The position numbers and the translations under genes are program-made. 64,000 bases of DNA. It comes from Amycolatopsis taiwanensis DSM 45107. GTDB lineage: Bacteria; Actinomycetota; Actinomycetes; Mycobacteriales; Pseudonocardiaceae. Positions 58,781 through 64,000 of the stretch are shown piece after piece; within the stretch, counting starts at the first letter, position 1, and each line of letters begins with the position of its first letter. The DNA is taken from the NCBI RefSeq assembly GCF_000519205.1, contig NZ_JAFB01000004.1, positions 279,269-343,268 of the forward strand. Reading direction: 5' to 3'. A model generated the notes under the pieces. That model was not told the origin of the DNA and did not search any database. It was given only the letters and a program-made list of their open reading frames with translations.

Positions 58781-60202
58781 CTAGGTGACCACCAACTCCT
58801 CGCCTGCGCCGGGCAGCCGCCGTACGGACAGCGCGGCGATCCCGAGGCGGCGGACGGCTTCGGCCAGCAGATCGGTGGTCAGCGAGAACGGCAGTCGCAG
58901 CCACCGCTCCAGTCCGCCGTTCACACCGAAGCGCGAGCCGGGCACCACCTGGACGCCGTGCCCGGCCGCGGCCACGGCAAGCCGGGTGCTCATCGGCTCC
59001 GGCAGCCGGCACCACAGGGAAAGCCCGCCACCGGGCACCCGGAACTCCCAGTCCGGGCACTGCTCCCGCAACGCGGCGACCAGCGCGTCCCGCTGTGCCC
59101 GCACCCACTCCCGGCGTTTGCGCAACGGCTCCGGATCGGTGAGCAACTCCGCCAGGATGAGCTGCTCCAGCACCGGGGAAGAGAGATCCAGCCCGACCCG
59201 CGCGGAGGCCAGCCCGGCCAGCGTCTCCTCCGCGGCCCGAATCCAGCCGATCCGCAACCCGCCCCAGTGCGACTTGGAAGCGGTTCCGACGGTGATCGCC
59301 CAGTCGCCGGCGAAGGCCGCCATCGGCAACGGCGCCGCCTCGTCCGTGAGGTCCAGCTCGACGAGGGTTTCGTCGAACACCGTCGGCGTGTGGGCACGTG
59401 CCAGCACCGCCCCGAGACGCTCCCGGCCGGCGTTGTCCAGCCGCCAGCCGGTCGGGTTCTGGAAGTCGACGTTCAGGCAGGCCAGCCGGGGCGATGCCTG
59501 GCGCAGCGCGGCGTCGATGCCGGCGAAGTCCCAGCCGTGGGGGCCGATGGCCACCGGGACCGGTAGCGCGTGCGCCGCCCGCACCGCTTCGAGCGTGTTG
59601 GGGTACGTCGGCTGCTCGACGAGAACCCGGTCGCCCGGCCCGGTGAGCATCCGCAGCGTCAGGGCGAACGCGTGCTGGGCGCCGTTGGTGATCATGATCT
59701 GGCCCGGGGTGGTCGGCAGCCCGCGCTCGGTGTACCGCCGGGCGATGCGTTCGCGCAGGACCGGCAGGCCACGGTCGACGTAACCGCTGCCGCCGAGTTC
59801 GTCGGCCAGCGACCGCCGGGCGGCGTCGACCGCGGCCATCATGCCCGCGATCGCCGGGGGCGCGGCCCGGGCCAAGTCGATCATCATCGCGCTCTCCGGC
59901 ATCGCGGGTTCGAGCTCACGGCCGGCCGGTGAGGTGACCCAGGTGCCCGCGCCACGGCGGCTGACCGCCAGGCCGCTTTCGCGTAGCCGCTCCAGCGCCG
60001 CGACGACCAGGGTGCGGCTGGCGCCCAACTCGGCGGCCAGCTCCCGTTCCGCGGGCAGCCGGGTGCCGGCCGGGAGTTGGCCGTCGAGGACCTGCAACTC
60101 GATCGCGGCGGCCAGATCGGCCGCGCCCTGCCGCGACCCGGCCCGTCGCCAGGCGCCCAACAGTAGGGCCAATCGCTTCGCGGAGATGTGTCCAGTCGAC
60201 AT
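58781..60202 (-). CDS. MocR-type regulator (GntR HTH fused to aminotransferase), YczR-like
   Basis: About 473 residues. GntR winged helix: LAAAIELQVLDGQLPAGTRL and GASRTLVVAALERLRESGLA (residues ~28-95). Class I aminotransferase-fold domain: TNGAQHAFALTLRMLTGPGD, LNVDFQNPTGWRLDNAGRER and the PLP Lys in VGTASKSHWGGLRIGW. The PLP-binding Lys is kept, so it probably senses PLP or an amino compound. Divergent from a YczE-type membrane protein gene, an arrangement known as yczR-yczE, so it likely controls that gene. Start at ATG 60202 (GTG 60205 alternative). Confidence 0.9.
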   Translation of the reverse strand: MSTGHISAKRLALLLGAWRRAGSRQGAADLAAAIELQVLDGQLPAGTRLPAERELAAELGASRTLVVAALERLRESGLAVSRRGAGTWVTSPAGRELEPAMPESAMMIDLARAAPPAIAGMMAAVDAARRSLADELGGSGYVDRGLPVLRERIARRYTERGLPTTPGQIMITNGAQHAFALTLRMLTGPGDRVLVEQPTYPNTLEAVRAAHALPVPVAIGPHGWDFAGIDAALRQASPRLACLNVDFQNPTGWRLDNAGRERLGAVLARAHTPTVFDETLVELDLTDEAAPLPMAAFAGDWAITVGTASKSHWGGLRIGWIRAAEETLAGLASARVGLDLSSPVLEQLILAELLTDPEPLRKRREWVRAQRDALVAALREQCPDWEFRVPGGGLSLWCRLPEPMSTRLAVAAAGHGVQVVPGSRFGVNGGLERWLRLPFSLTTDLLAEAVRRLGIAALSVRRLPGAGEELVVT

Positions 60203-60216
60203 CACAAGTCCAATAG

Positions 60217-60247
60217 TTGCAGATTGGCCATGGATTTGCAGGCCAAT
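60217..60247. promoter_or_regulatory. candidate MocR operator between mocR-type and yczE-type genes
   Basis: TTGCAG occurs as a direct repeat at 60217-60222 and 60236-60241, and ATTGGCC (60223-60229) is inverted as GGCCAAT (60241-60247). MocR regulators often bind direct repeats in the divergent promoter region. The pattern is visible; binding is inferred. Confidence 0.5.
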
Positions 60248-60345
60248 TGCGCTAACACTGGACCGGTGACCTTGCTCTGTTCTTCAAAGACACGCGATCG
60301 ACGAACGCGCCTTCCACTCGCCGAATCACGAACACGGACTTTTGC

Positions 60346-60990
60346 ATGACCTCGCTCGATCTTCGGCCGGTGCCGGTCTCCGTCCGCCCCGCCCGCCGCC
60401 TTCCCCAGATCGTGTCCGGCCTCGCGCTGTACGGCGCCAGCATGGCGATGCTGACCCGGTCGGGGCTCGGTCTCGACCCCTGGGACGTGCTGCACGAGGG
60501 CATCGCGAAGCGGACCGTGTTGAGCTTCGGCACCGTGGTGGCGATCGCCTCGGTCGCCGTCCTTCTGGCGTGGATCCCGCTGCGGCAGCGGCCCGGTCTT
60601 GGCACCGTGCTGAACGTGATCATGGTCTCGATCACGGTCGATCTCGTGCGTGCGGTGCTCCCGCCGCAGCACGAGCTCGCCTGGCAGCTCACGCTGATGA
60701 TCGGCGGGATCGTGCTCAACGGACTGGCCACCGCGGTCTACGTGGGCGCCCGGCTGGGACCCGGCCCGCGGGACGGGCTGATGACCGGGCTCTCGGCCCG
60801 CACCGGCCGTTCGGTACGACTCGTCCGCACCGGGATCGAACTCGTGGTGCTCGCGGCGGGCTGGCTGCTCGGCGGCACGGTCGGCGCCGGGACCGTGCTC
60901 TACGCGCTGGCCATCGGCCCGCTCACCCAGGCGTTCCTCCCGCTGGTCACGTTCCGCCGGCCGAGCGCTCCGGGACGGTCAGGCGTCTGA
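60346..60990 (+). CDS. YczE/YyaS/YitT-type membrane protein
   Basis: A 214-residue integral membrane protein with five transmembrane segments (IVSGLALYGASMAMLTRSGL, VVAIASVAVLLAWIPL, LTLMIGGIVLNGLATAVYVG, VVLAAGWLLGGTVGAGTVLY). GLGLDPWDVLHEGIAKRT and ARLGPGPRDGLMTGLSARTG are hallmarks of YczE. A transport role is presumed. ATG start. It ends overlapping the convergent ClpN gene by 12 bp. Confidence 0.88.
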   Translation: MTSLDLRPVPVSVRPARRLPQIVSGLALYGASMAMLTRSGLGLDPWDVLHEGIAKRTVLSFGTVVAIASVAVLLAWIPLRQRPGLGTVLNVIMVSITVDLVRAVLPPQHELAWQLTLMIGGIVLNGLATAVYVGARLGPGPRDGLMTGLSARTGRSVRLVRTGIELVVLAAGWLLGGTVGAGTVLYALAIGPLTQAFLPLVTFRRPSAPGRSGV

Positions 60991-61521
60991 GGACACGAGC
61001 ACCTGGCGCAGGCGAGGAGCGTCGACGTCGAAGCGGGCCAGCACGTCGGCGGCCGGACCACGCTGGGCGGCGAGCGCGAGCAGGATGTGCTCCGAGCCGA
61101 GCTGCCGCACACCGAGATCGATGACCTCCGCAAGGCAAACCTGAAGCGTTCGCTTCGACTCGTCGGCGAACGGAAGGTGCCGCCGCCTGGACCGACGATC
61201 AGGCTTCCCGCCGAGCGCTTCGGGCCCGTAGCCCTGCTCGATCCGCTCGATGATCAGGTCGACGTCGATGCCGAACTCCTGCAGCGCCTCGGCGTCGGCC
61301 TCGGTGATCCCGCCCCGCCGTCGCACCCGGCCCGCCTCCGCGGCGAGATCTTCCCGGGACACGCCTAACTCGGTGAGGACGCGAGCCGCCCCGCTCTGGG
61401 GAAAACGCAGCAATGCGACCAGGATGTGCAGCGGCGTGATCTCCGTGGCGTCGACCTCCTGTGCGTCACGCGAAGCTTCGACGACGACGGCCCGCGCGTC
61501 CGGTGTGAACTTCTCGAACAT
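60979..61521 (-). CDS. Clp N-terminal domain protein (ClpC-N-like, no ATPase)
   Basis: A 180-residue protein made of two Clp N-repeats: MFEKFTPDARAVVVEASRDA, then TPLHILVALLRFPQSGAARV and SEHILLALAAQRGPAADVLA. ClpC N-domains bind adaptors and substrates; here no AAA+ module follows, so it may act as an adaptor or decoy in Clp proteolysis. Its ATG overlaps the stop of the HTH gene by one base (TGATG), so the two are one operon. Confidence 0.85.
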   Translation of the reverse strand: MFEKFTPDARAVVVEASRDAQEVDATEITPLHILVALLRFPQSGAARVLTELGVSREDLAAEAGRVRRRGGITEADAEALQEFGIDVDLIIERIEQGYGPEALGGKPDRRSRRRHLPFADESKRTLQVCLAEVIDLGVRQLGSEHILLALAAQRGPAADVLARFDVDAPRLRQVLVSSDA

Positions 61522-61730
61522 CAGTTTCTCCCGTACTTCTTGTGCACGGCCTGCCGGCTGACGCCGAGCTCCGCCGCGATCTCCTGCCAGGACCAGCCAT
61601 GAACCCGGGCACTACGCACCTGAACCGCCTCGAGCTGCTCGAGCAGCCGGCGCAATGCGGCGACGGCACGCAGCCCGACCCGGGGGTCCCGGTCGCCCGC
61701 CCGGGCGGCCAGATTGGTTGCTTCGGTCAT
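61521..61730 (-). CDS. small helix-turn-helix protein
   Basis: A 69-residue protein with a C-terminal HTH: VHGWSWQEIAAELGVSRQAV, HKKYGRN. The N-terminal half is a helix that may dimerise. Two 18-bp palindromes lie upstream, so it probably represses its own operon with the ClpN gene. Standard HTH-ClpN pair of actinomycetes. Start ATG 61730. Confidence 0.85.
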   Translation of the reverse strand: MTEATNLAARAGDRDPRVGLRAVAALRRLLEQLEAVQVRSARVHGWSWQEIAAELGVSRQAVHKKYGRN

Positions 61731-61732
61731 GC

Positions 61733-61777
61733 TGTCAACTTAGGTTGACATCGCCGCTCTGTCAACCATGGTTGACA
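61733..61777. promoter_or_regulatory. two 18-bp palindromic operators (TGTCAAC...GTTGACA)
   Basis: TGTCAACTTAGGTTGACA (61733-61750) and the perfect palindrome TGTCAACCATGGTTGACA (61760-61777) lie between the divergent HTH-ClpN operon and the PP2C-like gene, 27 bp apart. They should bind the small HTH protein and control both sides. Confidence 0.8.
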
Positions 61778-61794
61778 GGATCTAGGGTCGGGAA

Positions 61795-62556
61795 GTGCCG
61801 GAGATCCACGTCGCCGAACGGGCCGGGGTAGGCCCCGACGGGAAACCAAGACCGAGCGAGGACCATGTGGTGGTCCTGGAAAACGCCGCGCTGGTGCTGG
61901 ACGGAGCCACGTCGTCGCGCCTCGATCTGCCCTCGGGGGGCTGGTACGCGGGCCACCTCGCCGAACGCCTCGCGGCGCGCCTGCACGAGAGCCCCGGCGC
62001 CGACCTGGCCGCAGTGCTCGCCGGTGCCATCGCCGAGGTCGCCGCGAAGCACGACCTGAAGCCCGGCGCCGCACCGTCGAGCACGGTCGCCATGCTGCGC
62101 TGGACGGCGGACCGCGTCGACGGACTCGTGCTCGCCGACAGTCCAATCGTCGCGTTTGGACAGTCCGGACCCAGCGTGCTCGCCGACGACCGGCTGGCAA
62201 CCTTGCGGCGCAAGGGAAGGCTGTCCAGCGAAGCGCGGGTCCGTGCGCTACGTAACACAGAGGACGGCTTCTGGGTGGCGGAAGCCGACCCGACGGCGGC
62301 CCGGCATGCAGTTCGCCGAAGCTGGCCGCGCAACGAGGTCGACACCGTTCTGCTGGCCACCGACGGGGTCGCCGTCGCCGTCGACGACTACCGCATCCTG
62401 GACTGGTCACAGCTGCTGGAAATCGGTCGCACGCAAGGACTTTCCGCCGTCCTGGACACCGTGCGCGCCGCCGAGGCCGGCGATCCCGGCTGCCTGCGCT
62501 GGCCCCGCGCCAAGCCGCACGACGACCAGGCCCTGATCATGGTGGACTTCCGCTAA
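61795..62556 (+). CDS. PP2C-like serine/threonine phosphatase family protein
   Basis: A 253-residue protein with a PP2C-like fold. N-terminal PSEDHVVVLENAALVLDGAT resembles the xxD and DG(A/H)xG parts of PP2C, and VDTVLLATDGVAVAVDDYRI with KPHDDQALIMVDFR matches the later DG and DN motifs (here DDQ). Some metal ligands may be replaced, so activity is uncertain. GTG start at 61795. Shares the operator region with HTH-ClpN. A repeated 3' element follows the stop. Confidence 0.7.
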   Translation: MPEIHVAERAGVGPDGKPRPSEDHVVVLENAALVLDGATSSRLDLPSGGWYAGHLAERLAARLHESPGADLAAVLAGAIAEVAAKHDLKPGAAPSSTVAMLRWTADRVDGLVLADSPIVAFGQSGPSVLADDRLATLRRKGRLSSEARVRALRNTEDGFWVAEADPTAARHAVRRSWPRNEVDTVLLATDGVAVAVDDYRILDWSQLLEIGRTQGLSAVLDTVRAAEAGDPGCLRWPRAKPHDDQALIMVDFR

Positions 62557-62642
62557 AGACTGTTTCGAAGTGGTTTGCGTGGCGGTGCCGGTAGCGGACG
62601 TCCCACCGCAAGCGGCTCGGCCGCTTTGAAACACCACCCAGT
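62557..62642 (+). repeat. 3'-end repeat element, copy C (after the PP2C-like gene)
   Basis: Begins right after the stop: AGACTGTTTCGAAGTGGTTT, GCGTGGCGGTGCCGG ... CACCGCAAGCGGCTCGGCC and ends GCTTTGAAAC. Close match to the minus-strand copy after the DUF2516 gene (42005-42085). AAGCGGC TCG GCCGCTT forms a hairpin, so it probably serves as a terminator. Confidence 0.6.
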
Positions 62643-62734
62643 ACGTGTCCGTCCGCACACACCCTCGGAACAACAGGGAAAGATCAGGGAGTTTCCCGGA
62701 TCACCGGTGAGCCCGCGCCAGACAGGCTCAGCGC

Positions 62735-63391
62735 ATGGGGATTTCGCAGCAAGAACGCAACAGAGCCGCCACGAAATTCTGGCTGTTCGCCGCCGCCGCG
62801 GCCATCTGCTGGGCGGTTGTGACCATGGCCATCCTGCTCGTGGTCAGCTCGCACGATCCGCTCTTCGACACGCTGTCCAGCTACGCCTTCACCGATCACG
62901 GCGACGGAATGCTGGCGAAGAGCATTCTGTCACTCGCCGCCGGCTCGCTCGCCCTGCTCATCGCGCTGCGCGCCGCCGGAATCGTGATCTCCCGCACCAG
63001 TTTCGTGCTGTTCGGCACCTGGTCGCTCGGATTGGTCGTCGCCGCGCTTTTCCCGGCCAGCTATCCCGAGCACCCCAATGCCTTCAGCGGCGTAGTCCAC
63101 CAGTATTCGGCCGTGCTCGCACTGGTCAGCCTGCCCGTGCTCGGCTGCTCGCTGCTCAGCCGGTTTTCCGACATGCCGCTCACGTGGCTCACCGTGGCCG
63201 CCGGAGGCGGCCTGTTGATGTTCGCGATCAGTTTGCTCTGGCCGTCGCTGATCCCGTTCGGCATCGTTCAGCGAGCAGCACTGGCGGTAGACGTGGCCCT
63301 GCTCGGACGCCTGCTGATGCTGGTCCGTTCCCGGGTGCGCAACCAGCCGGTCAGCAGCGGCCTCCTGGCCCAGGGCGGTCTCAAGCAGTGA
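62735..63391 (+). CDS. DUF998 domain-containing membrane protein
   Basis: A 218-residue membrane protein with six transmembrane helices. FDTLSSYAFTDHGDGMLAKS and FPASYPEHPNAFSGVVHQYS are the loops typical of DUF998. ATG start at 62735. Its stop overlaps the convergent Ddn-like gene by about 11 bp. Function unknown. Confidence 0.85.
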   Translation: MGISQQERNRAATKFWLFAAAAAICWAVVTMAILLVVSSHDPLFDTLSSYAFTDHGDGMLAKSILSLAAGSLALLIALRAAGIVISRTSFVLFGTWSLGLVVAALFPASYPEHPNAFSGVVHQYSAVLALVSLPVLGCSLLSRFSDMPLTWLTVAAGGGLLMFAISLLWPSLIPFGIVQRAALAVDVALLGRLLMLVRSRVRNQPVSSGLLAQGGLKQ

Positions 63392-63824
63392 GCCGGAAAA
63401 CGGGAAAATTGGGGGCGACGTCGCGAACCGTCTCGTCGGGCGAGTCGGCCTTCAAGCCCTCGAAGAATCGCCCGACCTCCCATGCCCACTTCTCGAGGTA
63501 GGTACGCAGCACCGGCATCTTCTCGTCGTCGGAAAGTTCGACGGCGTGGAAGGTCTCGCAACGCCGGCCGAGCCGCAGTTGCCCTTCCCCGGCGACCCGG
63601 AGGTTACGCACCCACTGCGTGTGGCCGCGCGGGGCGACCAGATACCGCTCACCGTCGACGACCAGCAGGTTCACCGGGGTGGACCGCAGTTCGCCGGACT
63701 TGCGCCCGCGGACGTAGAGCATCCGGGTGCCCAGCAGGCTGACGCCATGCTTGGCCAGCCAGCCGACCGCGCGGTGGAAGACGTTCTCGCCCTTGCCCGA
63801 CCTGACGTAGCGAAGCTCGTTCAT
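63381..63824 (-). CDS. nitroreductase/deazaflavin-dependent oxidoreductase (Ddn-like)
   Basis: A 147-residue split beta-barrel protein of the F420H2-dependent Ddn family: LYVRGRKSGELRSTPVNLLV and YLVAPRGHTQWVRNLRVAG are the F420-phosphate loops. It likely reduces quinones or other hydrophobic substrates at the membrane. ATG 63824 has AAGGAGA upstream. Divergent from a TetR gene at the right edge; the palindromic region between suggests it is that regulator's target. Confidence 0.88.
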   Translation of the reverse strand: MNELRYVRSGKGENVFHRAVGWLAKHGVSLLGTRMLYVRGRKSGELRSTPVNLLVVDGERYLVAPRGHTQWVRNLRVAGEGQLRLGRRCETFHAVELSDDEKMPVLRTYLEKWAWEVGRFFEGLKADSPDETVRDVAPNFPVFRLTA

Positions 63825-63837
63825 GATCTTCTCCTTT

Positions 63838-63908
63838 TCGAGAGCACTGATCTCATTTGAGACCAGTGAACACGAGGGTGGAGGCGAAGTCAAGAGCAGT
63901 GCTCTCGA
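63838..63908. promoter_or_regulatory. inverted repeats between the Ddn-like and TetR genes
   Basis: Arms TCGAGAGCACTG (63838-63849) and CAGTGCTCTCGA (63897-63908) are perfect inverted repeats 47 bp apart, and TCTCATTTGAGA (63851-63862) is a smaller palindrome within. Likely TetR operators controlling both genes. Confidence 0.6.
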
Positions 63909-63945
63909 ATTTGTCTATCGATCTGATTCCTGGCACCATGGCTGC

Positions 63946-64000
63946 ATGAGCGCGATCCGAACCGCCCGAGACCGGGCCCGCGCCGAGCTGACCCGAGAGA
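63946..64000 (+). CDS. TetR family regulator (5' end, runs off right edge)
   Basis: The first 18 codons read MSAIRTARDRARAELTRE, the common opening of TetR proteins that regulate divergent F420-type or oxidoreductase genes. ATG at 63946. The HTH itself lies outside the window, so the call rests on this short N-terminus and the divergent layout. Confidence 0.55.
   Translation, partial: MSAIRTARDRARAELTRE

Noticed and set aside
58179..58784. Open frame of PEPGTRV repeats on the + strand
   Set aside because: Tandem repeats have no stops in several frames on both strands; no ribosome-binding site or non-repeat domain.
1..64000. Secondary-metabolite cluster, prophage, tRNA or rRNA genes
   Set aside because: No PKS, NRPS, terpene or phage genes and no recognisable tRNA or rRNA sequence were found by reading both strands.

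Overview
The window is high-GC actinomycete DNA with many GTG starts and dense ATGA/GTGA stop-start overlaps. mshA (mycothiol synthesis), hbhA-like, mptA/B-like mannosyltransferase, rex-hemA-hemC and a BldN/RsbN-like pair suggest a member of the Pseudonocardiaceae (Amycolatopsis-like). The family assignment is inferred from gene content; no taxonomic marker gene is present. Much of 1-45 kb keeps an order I recall from Mycobacterium tuberculosis Rv0474-Rv0510 (XRE-hbhA-DUF2516 ... murB, L,D-transpeptidase, mshA, ybjN, gpm, senX3-regX3, ppx, TIM barrel, proC, small HTH, bS22, epimerase, acyltransferase, HAD, glutaredoxin, hemA, hemC). The ECF sigma/anti-sigma pair beside glutaredoxin, rex and hemA matches the Streptomyces bldN-rsbN region.

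Layout. 1-2.5 kb: rex-hemA-hemC haem/redox operon with a Rex operator. 2.6-5.3 kb: a membrane-anchored molybdopterin oxidoreductase and a MerR-CMD operon. 5.4-8.3 kb: glutaredoxin, BldN-like sigma, RsbN-like anti-sigma, HAD phosphatase. 8.3-11.7 kb: three APH-fold kinases and a DUF6247 module. 11.9-21.3 kb: lipid, envelope and proline genes (acyltransferase, epimerase, bS22, HTH, proC, proline dehydrogenase, TIM barrel, proline-rich membrane protein, Ppx). 21.5-32 kb: SenX3-RegX3, Gpm, MshA, L,D-transpeptidase, MurB. 32-42 kb: accessory enzymes, regulators and an osmoprotectant ABC transporter without a local ATPase. 42-45 kb: hbhA region and mannosyltransferase. 45-51.8 kb: two paralogous PadR-ABC ATPase-FtsX permease cassettes with identical tandem operators; PadR is truncated in one. 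52-57.8 kb: VOC and CGNR proteins, a DnaA-box cluster, DUF445, aminotransferase, sigma factor and a secreted proline-rich protein. 57.8-58.8 kb: decayed DNA (HxlR remnant, IS5 remnant, phased 21-bp repeats). 58.8-64 kb: MocR-YczE, HTH-ClpN with a divergent PP2C-like gene, DUF998, a Ddn-like protein and a TetR start.

Most unusual signal: a family of tiny ORFs (25-56 codons) between operon genes at rex/hemA, upstream of proC, at mshA/ybjN and at ABC ATPase/permease. Their peptides share a C-terminus like [15 protein letters not shown] and, in the longer copies, an N-terminus like SSPVxSRGxQ. Each ends in an ATGA or GTGA overlap with the next gene, and three also begin in such an overlap with the gene before. 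Degenerate copies lie at 33.8, 38.9 and 55.6 kb, and the second ABC cassette has a single GCATGA junction at the same point. The elements look either like translational couplers or like a small dispersed element that sits at stop-start overlaps.

Other signals: four DnaA boxes between convergent genes, an exactly phased 12 x 21 bp array next to a perfect hairpin, a 23-bp-period array upstream of gpm, and a repeated 3'-end element seen after three unrelated genes.
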